A DNA stretch of 64,000 bases from Vibrio hepatarius (GCF_011806575.1 NZ_JAATOO010000008.1:124001-188000), one strand, 5' to 3'; positions 45,271 to 54,812 are shown, counted from the first letter of the stretch. Translations and numbers: made by a program. Notes: generated from the letters alone by a model not told the origin.

Positions 45271-45894
45271 ATGTCTGAAGACATCTATGACGAGTACCCG
45301 TCACTGACTCTAGCGAAAGAGTCGACAGAGCAAAATATAGAGCCTTTAAAGCTAGGCCAACGCATCAAGGATATTCGTAGCAAGCTAGGCATTACTCTGG
45401 AAGAAGCAAGCCAGCGCACTGGGCTTGCGCGCTCTACATTGAGTAAGATAGAAAACGAGCAGATTTCGCCAACCTTTCAAGCGATGCAAAAACTGGCCGT
45501 TGGCTTGCAAATCGATATGCCTCAACTGTTTGAACCACCAAGGAAAAAAGCAGCAACAGGTCGACGAGATATCACCTTGGCAGGACAAGGTAAACCACAC
45601 CCAACGCCCACTTACGAACACGAGCTGCTGGCCACTCAACTGTCAAACAAAAAGATGATGCCATTTAAGAGCCGAATCCATGCGCGTGAGTTTGAAGCGT
45701 ATAGTGATTGGGTTCGCCATGATGGTGAAGAGTTTCTGCTGATTTTGTCCGGCTCTGTCCGCTTCTTTTCAGAGTTCTATGAACCGGTAGAGCTGCATGA
45801 GGGCGACAGTGTTTATTACGATGCCAATATGGGACATATGTTGGTGTCGACCAGCGAAGAAGATGCGCTCATTTTGTGGGTTACCGCGAAATAA
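45271..45894 (+). CDS. XRE-family regulator with C-terminal cupin, glycine-locus regulator
   Basis: 207 residues from ATG 45271, preferred because GAGGGAAGC precedes it; ATG 45229 would add 14 residues. HTH at about residues 28-85: LGQRIKDIRSKLGITLEEASQRTGLARSTLSKIENEQISPTFQAMQKLAVGL. A cupin follows (residues about 150-205: EEFLLILSGSVRFFSEFYEPVELHEGDSVYYDANMGHMLVS). PuuR/SutR-like proteins of this layout sense small metabolites through the cupin. It lies between divergent glyA and co-oriented gcvT, whose upstream regions share GGAAAC-N3-GTTTC boxes. Control of glycine cleavage is inferred. Confidence 0.82.
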   Translation: MSEDIYDEYPSLTLAKESTEQNIEPLKLGQRIKDIRSKLGITLEEASQRTGLARSTLSKIENEQISPTFQAMQKLAVGLQIDMPQLFEPPRKKAATGRRDITLAGQGKPHPTPTYEHELLATQLSNKKMMPFKSRIHAREFEAYSDWVRHDGEEFLLILSGSVRFFSEFYEPVELHEGDSVYYDANMGHMLVSTSEEDALILWVTAK

Positions 45895-45923
45895 TCAGAC
45901 TTAAATTGAAATTTCCTATAGTG

Positions 45924-45962
45924 AAAGCAAACGTTTGCTTTTGAGTTTTAGATGAGTACAAT
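45924..45962 (+). promoter_or_regulatory. PurR-type operator overlapping a gcvT promoter
   Basis: AAAGCAAACGTTTGCTTT (45924-45941) is a perfect 18-bp palindrome with the CAAACGTTTG core of PurR operators. A promoter, TTGCTT (45935-45940) with 16 bp to TACAAT (45957-45962), overlaps it. In E. coli PurR represses gcv and glyA, so this fits. Confidence 0.65.
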
Positions 45963-46004
45963 AGCGCCACCTTGAGCAATTACTGCCTAAGGTGGCGCTT
46001 TCTC
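45963..46004 (+). terminator. Hairpin at the predicted 5' end of the gcvT leader
   Basis: AGCGCCACCTT / AAGGTGGCGCT, 11-bp stem, followed by TTTCTCTT. It may terminate the regulator gene or act as an attenuator in the gcvT leader, because a promoter ends immediately before it. Confidence 0.7.
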
Positions 46005-46101
46005 TTCTGCACTTTCGATGTGAATTTAATGTTAAATGTCACATTTTGAACTGTTCCCAACTTGTTAATGGTGCAAAACTTCTCCACTCGTGTTTATTAT
46101 T

Positions 46102-46127
46102 GGAAACAAGGTTTCCTCGAATGGAAA
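46102..46127. promoter_or_regulatory. GGAAAC-box operator upstream of gcvT
   Basis: GGAAACAAGGTTTCC (46102-46116) is a perfect 6-3-6 palindrome; TTTCC-N6-GGAAAA overlaps it to 46127. It matches the site at 45146 in 13 of 15 positions. Confidence 0.6.
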
Positions 46128-46153
46128 ACGAACCTGATTAAATGGAGACAACA

Positions 46154-47272
46154 ATGACTCAAGATCTACAAAAAACGCCACTTCATGCTTTGCACATTGA
46201 AGCGGGTGCGAAAATGGTTCCTTTCGCAGGCTACGATATGCCAGTGCAATACAAGCTTGGCGTGAAGAAAGAGCACTTACATACGCGCGACGCTGCGGGT
46301 TTGTTTGATGTTTCTCATATGGGGCAACTACGTCTACACGGCGAAGGTGCAGCAGCATTCCTTGAGTCATTAGTTCCTGTAGATATCATCGATTTGCCGC
46401 AAGGCAACCAACGCTACGCTTTCTTTACTAACGAGCAAGGCGGCATCATGGATGACCTAATGGTCGCGAATCTGGGTGATCATCTGTTTGTGGTCGTGAA
46501 TGCGGCGTGTAAAGAACAAGATATCAACCATCTTAAAGCGCATCTTCCTGAAGGTGTTGAGCTGGAGGTGATCGAAGATCGCGCGCTGCTTGCCCTGCAA
46601 GGTCCTAAAGCGGTTGAGGTATTGAAGCGCTTCAATGCTGAAGTGGCTGATATGTTATTTATGGATGTGAAGACGTTAGACATTCTCGGCGTTGAATGCA
46701 TCGTAAGCCGCAGTGGCTACACCGGTGAAGATGGTTACGAAATCTCAGTACCAAGCTCTCATGCTGAAGAGCTAGCTCGTAAACTGACTGATGAAGCGGA
46801 AGTAGAGTGGATCGGTCTTGGTGCACGTGACTCACTACGCTTGGAGTGTGGTTTATGTCTATATGGCCACGACCTAGATACGACGACGACACCTGTTGAG
46901 GCAAGCCTACTTTGGGGTATTCAAAAAGTTCGTCGTATTGGTGGCGAGCGTGAAGGTGGTTTCCCGGGCGCAAATATCATCCTTAACCAAATTGAATCTA
47001 AAGACGTCACTCGTAAGCGCGTGGGTTTGGTTGGTCAAACGAAAGCTCCAGTCCGTGAAGGCGCAGAACTGTTCGACGCAGAAGATAATAAAGTTGGCGT
47101 AGTAACCAGTGGTACGGCGGGTCCTAACGCGGGCAAACCAGTATCAATGGCTTATGTAAGAGCTGACCTAGCGGCTATCGGTACAGAGTTGTTTGCCGAT
47201 GTACGTGGTAAAAAGCTTCCAATGACTGTTGAGAAAATGCCTTTCGTACCTCAGCGTTATTACCGCGGTTAA
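46154..47272 (+). CDS. gcvT: Aminomethyltransferase, glycine cleavage T-protein
   Basis: 372 residues from ATG 46154, with GGAG six bases upstream; ATG 46142 is less likely. It moves the methylene from aminomethyl-GcvH to tetrahydrofolate, releasing ammonia. Starts TPLHALHIEAGAKMVPFAGYDMPVQY; conserved DVSHMGQ, SRSGYTGEDGYEI and the Arg/Asp in GARDSLRLECGL. It is separated from the other gcv genes by the regulator. A terminator follows. Confidence 0.96.
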   Translation: MTQDLQKTPLHALHIEAGAKMVPFAGYDMPVQYKLGVKKEHLHTRDAAGLFDVSHMGQLRLHGEGAAAFLESLVPVDIIDLPQGNQRYAFFTNEQGGIMDDLMVANLGDHLFVVVNAACKEQDINHLKAHLPEGVELEVIEDRALLALQGPKAVEVLKRFNAEVADMLFMDVKTLDILGVECIVSRSGYTGEDGYEISVPSSHAEELARKLTDEAEVEWIGLGARDSLRLECGLCLYGHDLDTTTTPVEASLLWGIQKVRRIGGEREGGFPGANIILNQIESKDVTRKRVGLVGQTKAPVREGAELFDAEDNKVGVVTSGTAGPNAGKPVSMAYVRADLAAIGTELFADVRGKKLPMTVEKMPFVPQRYYRG

Positions 47273-47303
47273 TAGAATTGTCAAAATTATCGTTAATAGT
47301 GAT

Positions 47304-47331
47304 AAAACCTCTCGACTGAGAGGTTTTTTTG
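47304..47331 (+). terminator. Terminator of gcvT
   Basis: The stem AAAACCTCTC / GAGAGGTTTT with loop GACT is followed by TTT. Confidence 0.9.
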
Positions 47332-47378
47332 TATGTATATTCGAAACTAGCCATAAAGTTGTAGTTAAGAGTTAACGA

Positions 47379-48404
47379 ATGAAAAAAGTTGTATTCACAG
47401 CGGGTTTATTGACCGTACTAAATGCAGCAGCGTCAGTTGAAGTCACGCCTTACATCGTGAATGGCAATGACATTAGCGCAATCAAATATCCGTCTTTTGT
47501 TAGCCTTTTCTATGACCGTATCAATTATGATCGTCGGTACGGCGTTGGGCCATATTGTGGTGCGACGTTACTTGCCGACCAATATGTTCTCACCGCAGCT
47601 CACTGTATTTACGGCGATCAGGATACCCAGTTATTTACCTCTGCCGTGCCTCAATTGCAAAACGAAAGCGACTTCCCATATTCCGTTTTACAGCGCGTGA
47701 TGGTGGAGGAGTATTACTACCCCGATACATACAATAACACGACCCTGCAAGATGATATTGCGATTCTAAAACTAGCGTCGCCAATTACTGCGGTGTCGAG
47801 CTATGCAACATTTGTCGATATAGCAAATATCGGTGATTACCGTAAAACAACCGAGGCATTTTATGCAGTAGGCCACGGTAATACCCAATCTAATGTGGAT
47901 GACAGTGATACGCTGCAAGATACGCAACTGAGCTTTGTGGATAATGCCAATTGCAATGTGTATCTAAACGCTGATACGTCAGAGAATTTGTGCATGACGG
48001 GCGCAGCAACGGTTGTTTATGACAATGCTACGTGTCAGGGGGACTCGGGTGGACCGCTCTACTGGCAAGGTAGGCAAGTCGGTATCACCAGTTTTGGCCC
48101 GACTACCTGCGGTGACCCGGGAGTAGAGCCCAACTCGGTATTTACTGAGGTCGCAAGATACCACGACTGGATTCAATCTGTACTCGCCGGTACGGCGTTA
48201 CCTAAAGTCGTGGTCAACGATCAGCAACGTGCGGAGTTCTTAGCCAGTGGTGGCGCTACGACTTCCTCAATCACGAGTACAGACGATGATAGCTCTAGCC
48301 AAAGTAGTTCCGGTGGTGGCGGCTCTTTAGGTGCGCTATCGATGTTCGTATTGGCTCTTATTGGCTTCAGACGTAAGCTTCACAGTTCACAAACGGCACA
48401 ATAA
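47379..48404 (+). CDS. Secreted trypsin-like serine protease, GlyGly-CTERM (first)
   Basis: 341 residues. Signal (residues 1-20) then YIVNGNDISAIKYPSFVSL, a zymogen activation-like start. Catalytic triad LTAAHCIYG (His), DDIAILKL (Asp) and CQGDSGGPLYW (Ser), with Cys pairs. The C terminus has a Ser/Gly linker, SSSQSSSGGGGSLGALSMFVLALIGFRRKL, which is a GlyGly-CTERM sorting tail recognised by rhombosortase and linked to type II secretion. VesA/VesB proteases of V. cholerae are of this kind. The two proteases are 60 bases apart. Confidence 0.9.
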   Translation: MKKVVFTAGLLTVLNAAASVEVTPYIVNGNDISAIKYPSFVSLFYDRINYDRRYGVGPYCGATLLADQYVLTAAHCIYGDQDTQLFTSAVPQLQNESDFPYSVLQRVMVEEYYYPDTYNNTTLQDDIAILKLASPITAVSSYATFVDIANIGDYRKTTEAFYAVGHGNTQSNVDDSDTLQDTQLSFVDNANCNVYLNADTSENLCMTGAATVVYDNATCQGDSGGPLYWQGRQVGITSFGPTTCGDPGVEPNSVFTEVARYHDWIQSVLAGTALPKVVVNDQQRAEFLASGGATTSSITSTDDDSSSQSSSGGGGSLGALSMFVLALIGFRRKLHSSQTAQ

Positions 48405-48464
48405 CTTCTCTCTTCTTTTAGGACTCGACTATATTTTAAGTCATACAAAAGAGGGAGAAGATCC

Positions 48465-49490
48465 ATGCTTTGGCGGTTGAGCTTCTTTTTGGCACTGCTC
48501 GCTTGTACTTCGGTTAACGCAGTGGAAGTGAAGCCTTATATCGTAAACGGTACAACAGCGACGGTTAGTGATTATCCATCGTTTGCCAGCTTGTTTTACC
48601 GCGACAATACAGTCTATAGCACGCGCAGCTTCTGTGGCGCTACGATGATCAACAGTCAATATGTGTTGACCGCAGCCCACTGTGTCTATGGTGATGACGA
48701 TATGATGTTGTACACCGTGGTTGCGCCGCAACTGCAAGACGAAAGCCAATTCCTCTCAAATGAACAGGCTCGCGCAGCCGAATTCTACTACCCAGATACG
48801 TTCATCAATTCTTCTGTTGAGTTGTGGCCAGACGATATTGCCATCATTAAACTAGAAACTGCGCTCTCTACTGGCAACTTAAGGTCTCTTCTCAATAGCT
48901 CGCTGAATAACAGTTATCCGCCCAATTCCGAATTTCGAGCCGTTGGTCATGGTTACATTGAAGATGGTGTTCGAGGAGGCACTGAATTACTGGAAACAGA
49001 GATGGATTACGTGTCGACCTCACAATGTCGATTTGAAATCGGTAGCAAAATCACCAGTAAACAGCTTTGCTTTGGTGGCGAGATCGTCAATGGCTTGCAG
49101 AACTCAACCTGTATCGGTGACTCAGGGGGGCCAATCTACTATTTCGACGGTATGCAATATGTACAAGTCGGTATTACCAGTTTCGGCCCAGTCTCCTGTG
49201 GTGACCCAAATTACAGTGTGAGCTCGATTTACACGGATGTGTACGACTATCAGGCATGGATAACCAAAGTACTGAATGGGGAAGTCGAACCTAAAGCGTA
49301 CGTTGAGGTACAAAATGGCGTACGTGTACTGATTAACAACGATCCTGGAGGCGCCGATCCAGATGCCGTGAGTACTATCTTTAGCCGGAGTGGTGGCGGG
49401 GCGTTCTCTTTCATCAGCGCCATTAGTTTATTTGTGATCTTGATGCTTCGGAACGCGCTATTGATAGCTATATATAGGACTAAACTTTAA
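48465..49490 (+). CDS. Secreted trypsin-like serine protease, GlyGly-CTERM-like (second)
   Basis: 341 residues, a paralogue of the first: VKPYIVNGTTATVSDYPSFASL, LTAAHCVYG, DDIAIIKLE and CIGDSGGPIYYF keep His, Asp and Ser. Its C-terminal tail is RSGGGAFSFISAISLFVILMLRNALLIAIYRTKL: one glycine run, a hydrophobic helix, but a longer tail that lacks the usual short basic end. It probably arose by tandem duplication of its neighbour. Whether it is cleaved by rhombosortase is uncertain. Confidence 0.85.
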   Translation: MLWRLSFFLALLACTSVNAVEVKPYIVNGTTATVSDYPSFASLFYRDNTVYSTRSFCGATMINSQYVLTAAHCVYGDDDMMLYTVVAPQLQDESQFLSNEQARAAEFYYPDTFINSSVELWPDDIAIIKLETALSTGNLRSLLNSSLNNSYPPNSEFRAVGHGYIEDGVRGGTELLETEMDYVSTSQCRFEIGSKITSKQLCFGGEIVNGLQNSTCIGDSGGPIYYFDGMQYVQVGITSFGPVSCGDPNYSVSSIYTDVYDYQAWITKVLNGEVEPKAYVEVQNGVRVLINNDPGGADPDAVSTIFSRSGGGAFSFISAISLFVILMLRNALLIAIYRTKL

Positions 49491-49650
49491 TATTACGTTT
49501 TCTCAAACTTAAGAACTATTTAATAATTATTTGAATAATAAGTGTTTTTCGCTGATTTTCCACCAGTTTGAGTATGAGCGATATTGACTAGATAATGCTA
49601 AAAGTTAGATAGTCTAGGAGACCGAGTAACCGAGCTGGAGATTGACGATT

Positions 49651-50310
49651 ATGGAAAATACCTATCGAATCACCCTTTTATCGGATGTGAATATGCAGTC
49701 GAACTTATTTAAGGATTCACTAGAAAGGGGGCTACAGCTCAAAGTTGATCTTTTAACTCTAGAGCAGCTCAGTGAATCTAATAATGAACATAGTCTCGGC
49801 GACGTTGTACTATTCGATTTTCAATATCTTGATGATGAAAAACTAAGCCAATATAGCCAAGCGCGTGCGAATTACGAACAACCGGCAAAGGAAATCGTAA
49901 TCAACTGCCCAAAGGATGTCGCTTCAAATCGACTGTTCCGATGGCATAACTTAGCGGGCGTTTTCTATGTCGATGATGACATCGACCTTCTGCTAAGAGG
50001 GATGGCAAAAATTATGGATGGTGAGATGTGGTTGTCACGTAGAGTGGCGCAGGACTACATCGAGTACTTCCGATGTGCAAACACGGTGACGACTTCTCAA
50101 GCGTACGCCAACCTGACTAAGCGAGAGAAAGAGATCATGCGTCTGCTTGGGCATGGCGCTTCAAACTTACAGATCGCTGATAAGCTATATGTGAGTGAAA
50201 ACACGGTAAAAACACACTTGCACAATATCTTTAAGAAGATTAATGCCAAGAACCGTTTGCAAGCTCTACTGTGGGCAAACAATAACATCTCACTTGAAGA
50301 AAGAGCCTAA
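49651..50310 (+). CDS. VpsT/CsgD-like LuxR-family regulator
   Basis: 219 residues from ATG 49651 (CTGGAG upstream). An atypical receiver domain lacking the usual acidic pocket (ITLLSDVNMQSNLFKDSLERGLQLKVDLL) is followed by GEMWLSRRVAQDYIEYF. WLSR fits the W[FLM][TS]R c-di-GMP-binding motif of VpsT. The C-terminal LuxR helix-turn-helix is LTKREKEIMRLLGHGASNLQIADKLYVSENTVKTHLHNIFKKI. It probably controls matrix or biofilm genes in response to c-di-GMP. It is not in an operon with vps genes here. Confidence 0.85.
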   Translation: MENTYRITLLSDVNMQSNLFKDSLERGLQLKVDLLTLEQLSESNNEHSLGDVVLFDFQYLDDEKLSQYSQARANYEQPAKEIVINCPKDVASNRLFRWHNLAGVFYVDDDIDLLLRGMAKIMDGEMWLSRRVAQDYIEYFRCANTVTTSQAYANLTKREKEIMRLLGHGASNLQIADKLYVSENTVKTHLHNIFKKINAKNRLQALLWANNNISLEERA

Positions 50311-50326
50311 CCGCTCATTTAAAGTG

Positions 50327-50356
50327 AAAAAAAAGCTGCCAATTGGCAGCTTTTTC
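50327..50356. terminator. Bidirectional terminator between the regulator and the DUF3012 gene
   Basis: The stem AAAAAGCTGCC / GGCAGCTTTTT with loop AATT serves both convergent genes. Confidence 0.9.
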
Positions 50357-50380
50357 TAGTTTATAGGCATTGATCTGAGT

Positions 50381-50644
50381 TTAAAGAATGCAGTATTTAG
50401 CGTAGCTTGTCGCGTCGTTGGTTGACCAATCTGCTTTAGGCTTGTTTTCCAGCTGTTCACACCATGCTTGGCTGCCCACTGCATCAAGCAAAACACAATG
50501 TTTAGCGTAATCCACCGCACCTTGTGCATTCCATTCTGTCTTTGGCGTACTGTCCATTTCATCACACCAAGATTGGGTGCCAACTTCGTCTTCACACGCG
50601 CTTAAAGTCACTAGCGCAAACAACATAAATGTAATTTTTTTCAT
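50381..50644 (-). CDS. DUF3012 lipoprotein with two repeats
   Basis: 87 residues, with lipobox TLSAC (Cys 17). Two DUF3012 repeats follow: GTQSWCDEMDSTPKTEWNAQGAVDYAKHCVL and GSQAWCEQLENKPKADWSTNDATSYAKYCIL. Each has a conserved WC, a PK, and a terminal YAKxC, giving two likely disulfides. Function unknown; such small lipoproteins are common in Vibrio. The ATG follows AGGAACAAAAC. Confidence 0.78.
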   Translation of the reverse strand: MKKITFMLFALVTLSACEDEVGTQSWCDEMDSTPKTEWNAQGAVDYAKHCVLLDAVGSQAWCEQLENKPKADWSTNDATSYAKYCIL

Positions 50645-50854
50645 GTTTTGTTCCTGAATCTAATTGGCGACACTATACCTAAATTTTATCGATCAGTGTG
50701 TTTGCGGCAGGTAAAATTCATTCGTTCTTGCGATCTTTAAATATCAAATTAGTGAATGAAATCACTTTTTGAAGCGGTTTTTAGTTACTTAAAAGATCCA
50801 TTTCACACAATTACTCGTCCCTTCTCGCAAATTTACAGATAGCTATTAAGATTT

Positions 50855-50872
50855 CATCGAAACGTTTCGATG
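50855..50872. promoter_or_regulatory. RbsR operator upstream of rbsD
   Basis: CATCGAAACGTTTCGATG is a perfect 18-bp palindrome of the LacI-family type with CGAAACGTTTCG core, as expected for RbsR. It lies about 80 bases before rbsD. The 304-base gap from 50645 holds only this and the rbs promoter region. Confidence 0.8.
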
Positions 50873-50948
50873 AGTTTTCTGTCAGTACGAAAATGGCAGG
50901 TTTTGAAAGCTCTTGTTTGTCTAAACGTGAATGACATAGGTCGATGAG

Positions 50949-51368
50949 ATGAAAAAAAGTACCCTGATTAACTCTGAACTTTCTTACTTAGTTGCCACGC
51001 TAGGACATACCGATGAAGTCACCATTTGTGACGCCGGACTACCCATCCCGCCATCGGTGCAGCGCATAGATCTTGCCCTGACTCATGGAGTCCCAAGCTT
51101 TTTGCAAACGGTGCGTGTTTGGTTGAGTGAATCTCAGGTTGAAGGCGTGATCATGGCTGAAGAGTTTGCTTCCGTCAGTCCACAGCTGCATGAAGCACTG
51201 CTGGAAGAGCTTGCTAGCGAGCAAGAGAAAACTGGCAAAACCATCGCCATTTCTTATCTATCACACGAAGAATTTAAATCTCGCTCTCAGCAGAGCAGAG
51301 CCGTCGTTCGTACTGGTGAATGCACGCCATACGCGAATGTGATTTTTCAAGCTGGTGTGGTGTTTTAA
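50949..51368 (+). CDS. rbsD: D-ribose pyranase
   Basis: 139 residues. It converts beta-D-ribopyranose to ribofuranose before phosphorylation. Starts MKKSTLINSELSYLVATLGHTDEVTICDAGLPIP, with the conserved His in GHTDEV and the DAGLPIP motif, and ends RTGECTPYANVIFQAGVVF. First gene of rbsDACBKR. Confidence 0.95.
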   Translation: MKKSTLINSELSYLVATLGHTDEVTICDAGLPIPPSVQRIDLALTHGVPSFLQTVRVWLSESQVEGVIMAEEFASVSPQLHEALLEELASEQEKTGKTIAISYLSHEEFKSRSQQSRAVVRTGECTPYANVIFQAGVVF

Positions 51369-51391
51369 ACCACACAAATTAAGGATTGAAT

Positions 51392-52897
51392 ATGACTCAA
51401 GCCATCTTACAACTAAGCGAGATTGAGAAAGCATTCCCAGGTGTGAAGGCGTTAGACAAAGCCAGTCTTAACGTATACCCAGGTCGAGTGATGGCACTTA
51501 TGGGTGAGAATGGCGCTGGTAAATCTACCTTGATGAAAGTGCTGACTGGCATCTACAGCAAAGATGCGGGTTCGATTCACTACCAAGGCAGCCCAGCGGC
51601 ATTTAAAGGCCCGCGAGACTCTCAACACGCGGGCATCAGTATTATTCACCAAGAGCTTAACTTGATCCCAGAACTCACCATTGCGGAAAACATATTCCTT
51701 GGCCGAGAGTTCACAGGCGTGATGGGACGCATTCAGTGGGACAAAATGTACGTTGAAGCCGACAAGCTGCTGGCGCGCTTGAACGTCAAACACAGCTCGA
51801 AGACGTTATTGGGCGACTTGAGTTTAGGCGAGCAGCAAATGGTGGAAATTGCCAAAGCACTGTCGTTTGAGTCGAAAGTCATCATTATGGATGAACCAAC
51901 CGATGCGTTGACCGATACCGAAACTGAATCGCTGTTTAGCGTGATCAACGAATTGCGCGACCAAGGCTGCGGCATTGTGTACATCTCGCACCGCCTGAAA
52001 GAAATCTTTCAGATTTGCGATGACATTACCGTGTTGCGTGATGGCAAATTTATCGGTGAGTGTCAAGTTTCCGATACCGATGAAGACGGCCTGATTGAAA
52101 TGATGGTCGGCCGTAAACTCGATGAACAATACCCACGCATCGACGTGCGTCACGGCGAAACTTGTCTTGAGGTGATTGGCCTGACGGGTTCGGGTGTGAA
52201 AGACGTCAGCTTTACCCTCAAACGTGGTGAGATTCTCGGTATTTCAGGCTTGATGGGCGCGGGTCGAACCGAGTTGATGAAAGTGATTTATGGCGCGTTG
52301 CCAAGTGAGCGCGGCGTGATCAACTTAGACCACAAAACCATTAATCCTGTAAGCCCGCAAGACGGCTTGGCCAATGGTATTGCTTATATTTCGGAAGACC
52401 GTAAAGGCGACGGTTTAGTGTTGGGTCTGTCGGTGAAAGAAAACATGTCACTGTGTGCGCTGGATAAGCTAACCAAAGGTGGTCGTATCCAACACAACGA
52501 AGAAGTGATTGCCGTTGAAGACTTCATCAAACTCTTCAACATCAAGACGCCAACCCGCGATCAAATTATTGGCAACCTGTCTGGCGGTAACCAGCAAAAG
52601 GTTGCGATAGCTAAAGGTCTAATGACCAAACCTAAAGTTCTCATTCTCGACGAGCCAACACGTGGTGTTGACGTTGGTGCCAAGAAAGAGATCTACCAAC
52701 TAATTAATAAATTCAAAGCTGATGGGATGAGCATCATCCTCGTCTCTTCCGAAATGCCTGAAGTATTGGGCATGAGCGACCGCATTTTGGTGATGCACGA
52801 AGGTCGTATCAGCGGTGAATTTGATGCAAAAGATGCCGATCAGGAAAAACTACTGGCCTGTGCCGTTGGCAAAAATATTAACGAGGAAGCAGCATGA
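51392..52897 (+). CDS. rbsA: Ribose ABC transporter ATP-binding protein
   Basis: 501 residues from ATG 51392 (AAGGA at 51381). Two ATPase domains: [16 protein letters not shown] with [15 protein letters not shown] and [12 protein letters not shown] in the first; [15 protein letters not shown] with [15 protein letters not shown] in the second. In the second half the Walker A region is degenerate ([17 protein letters not shown]), as is usual for RbsA. It powers ribose import through RbsC. It overlaps rbsC by ATGA. Confidence 0.95.
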   Translation: MTQAILQLSEIEKAFPGVKALDKASLNVYPGRVMALMGENGAGKSTLMKVLTGIYSKDAGSIHYQGSPAAFKGPRDSQHAGISIIHQELNLIPELTIAENIFLGREFTGVMGRIQWDKMYVEADKLLARLNVKHSSKTLLGDLSLGEQQMVEIAKALSFESKVIIMDEPTDALTDTETESLFSVINELRDQGCGIVYISHRLKEIFQICDDITVLRDGKFIGECQVSDTDEDGLIEMMVGRKLDEQYPRIDVRHGETCLEVIGLTGSGVKDVSFTLKRGEILGISGLMGAGRTELMKVIYGALPSERGVINLDHKTINPVSPQDGLANGIAYISEDRKGDGLVLGLSVKENMSLCALDKLTKGGRIQHNEEVIAVEDFIKLFNIKTPTRDQIIGNLSGGNQQKVAIAKGLMTKPKVLILDEPTRGVDVGAKKEIYQLINKFKADGMSIILVSSEMPEVLGMSDRILVMHEGRISGEFDAKDADQEKLLACAVGKNINEEAA

Positions 52898-53877
52898 GTA
52901 CTAACACGATGAGCAAACCAAATGAAACTGGCAGCAAGAAGCTGTTCAGCAAAGAATGGCTGATTGAACAAAAATCGCTGATTGCATTACTGTTCTTGAT
53001 TGTTGTGGTCTCTTTCCTCAATCCGAACTTTTTTACCGTCGACAACATTCTTAACATTCTGCGTCAAACCTCTGTGAATGCGATTATTGCGGTAGGTATG
53101 ACGTTGGTTATCTTAACCGCCGGGATTGATTTGAGTGTTGGTTCGGTACTCGCGCTGTGTGGTGCTTTTGCCGCTAGCTTGATTGCGATGGAAGTTCCGG
53201 TACTGATTGCTGTACCGACCGCTTTGTTTGCCGGTGCGGCACTGGGTGCGATCAGCGGCATTATTATCGCCAAAGGTAAAGTACAGGCGTTCATTGCAAC
53301 GCTAGTCACAATGACGCTGCTACGTGGTGTAACTATGGTGTACACCGAAGGTCGTCCAATCTCGACAGGCTTTACCGATACCGCTGATGCTTTTGCTTGG
53401 TTCGGTACTGGCTACGCGCTGGGTATCCCTGTTCCAGTTTGGATCATGGTGGTGGTGTTCGCTGCGGCTTGGTATGTGCTTAACCATACTCGTTTTGGCC
53501 GCTACGTTTACGCGCTAGGTGGCAACGAGTCAGCGACTCGCTTATCGGGAATCAATGTTGACCGCGTGAAGATTGGCGTGTACGCCATCTGTGGTCTACT
53601 TGCCGCTCTCGCGGGCATCATCATTACGTCACGTCTTTCGTCTGCGCAGCCGACTGCAGGCATGGGATACGAGCTGGATGCGATTGCCGCAGTGGTACTC
53701 GGCGGTACCAGCTTAATGGGCGGTAAAGGCCGCATCATGGGCACCTTGATTGGTGCGCTGATCATCGGCTTCCTTAACAACGCTCTAAACCTACTCGACG
53801 TATCTTCTTACTACCAAATGATTGCGAAAGCGGTCGTTATCCTACTGGCAGTATTGGTAGACAACAAAAACAAGTGA
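52894..53877 (+). CDS. rbsC: Ribose ABC transporter permease
   Basis: 327 residues with eight to ten hydrophobic helices. Family marks: [70 protein letters not shown] and [23 protein letters not shown]. Forms the membrane channel with RbsA and RbsB. It overlaps rbsA by four bases. Confidence 0.95.
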   Translation: MSTNTMSKPNETGSKKLFSKEWLIEQKSLIALLFLIVVVSFLNPNFFTVDNILNILRQTSVNAIIAVGMTLVILTAGIDLSVGSVLALCGAFAASLIAMEVPVLIAVPTALFAGAALGAISGIIIAKGKVQAFIATLVTMTLLRGVTMVYTEGRPISTGFTDTADAFAWFGTGYALGIPVPVWIMVVVFAAAWYVLNHTRFGRYVYALGGNESATRLSGINVDRVKIGVYAICGLLAALAGIIITSRLSSAQPTAGMGYELDAIAAVVLGGTSLMGGKGRIMGTLIGALIIGFLNNALNLLDVSSYYQMIAKAVVILLAVLVDNKNK

Positions 53878-53933
53878 TTCATAACAGGCTCGGAGGAAAG
53901 GACTTCGAGCCACCCTACACAAGGACTAACACA

Positions 53934-54812
53934 ATGAAAAAACTCGCAACTCTTATCTCTGCTGCACTTCTTTCGTCCACTGTTTCCGTTTCAGCACAGG
54001 CACAAGACACGATGGCTATCGTACTGTCTACGTTGAACAACCCGTTCTTCGTTACGATGAAAGACGGTGCAGAAGCAAAAGCCAAAGAACTGGGTTACGA
54101 CCTAATCGTTCTAGATTCTCAAAACGACCCGAGCAAAGAGCTTTCTAACGTGGAAGACTTAACGGTTCGTGGTGTTAAAGCCATTTTGATCAACCCAACG
54201 GATTCCGATGCGGTATCGAACGCGATTCGCATGGCAAACCGTTCAAACATCCCTGTACTGACGCTCGACCGTGGTGCAAGCCGTGGGGACGTTGTTAGCC
54301 ACATCGCGTCAGACAACGTAGCTGGCGGTGAAATGGCTGGTCGCTTCATCATGGAAAAAGTGGGTGAGAAGGCGAAAGTTATCCAGCTAGAAGGCATTGC
54401 GGGGACTTCTGCCGCGCGTGAACGTGGTGAAGGCTTTATGAACTCAGTGAAAGGTAGCGAGATGGAACTGCTCGCAAGCCAGCCTGCTGATTTCGATCGT
54501 ACTAAAGGCCTGAACGTAATGGAGAACCTGTTAGCGGCCAACCCAGATGTTCAAGCGGTATTCGCACAAAACGACGAAATGGCGTTGGGTGCACTACGTG
54601 CGGTACAAGCGTCAGGTAAAGATGTGATGATCGTCGGCTTTGACGGTACAGACGACGGTATTGCTGCGGTGAATCGCGGCAAACTGGCAGCGACGGTAGC
54701 GCAGCAACCAGAGCTAATTGGTGCACTAGGCATTGAAACTGCAGCCAAAGTACTAAAAGGCGAGTCGGTTGAGCAATACATCCCAGTACCACTAAAAGTG
54801 GTGACTAAATAA
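53934..54812 (+). CDS. rbsB: Ribose-binding periplasmic protein
   Basis: 292 residues from ATG 53934. Signal [24 protein letters not shown]. The mature protein, [50 protein letters not shown], is the family hallmark, with [12 protein letters not shown] near the end. Delivers ribose to RbsAC and may also serve chemotaxis. It is followed by a strong hairpin (54910-54945) before rbsK. Confidence 0.96.
   Translation: MKKLATLISAALLSSTVSVSAQAQDTMAIVLSTLNNPFFVTMKDGAEAKAKELGYDLIVLDSQNDPSKELSNVEDLTVRGVKAILINPTDSDAVSNAIRMANRSNIPVLTLDRGASRGDVVSHIASDNVAGGEMAGRFIMEKVGEKAKVIQLEGIAGTSAARERGEGFMNSVKGSEMELLASQPADFDRTKGLNVMENLLAANPDVQAVFAQNDEMALGALRAVQASGKDVMIVGFDGTDDGIAAVNRGKLAATVAQQPELIGALGIETAAKVLKGESVEQYIPVPLKVVTK

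Noticed and set aside
44899..46153. Glycine riboswitch upstream of gcvT or glyA
   Set aside because: The tandem aptamer core expected for glycine riboswitches was not found on either strand; only palindromes and a hairpin are present.
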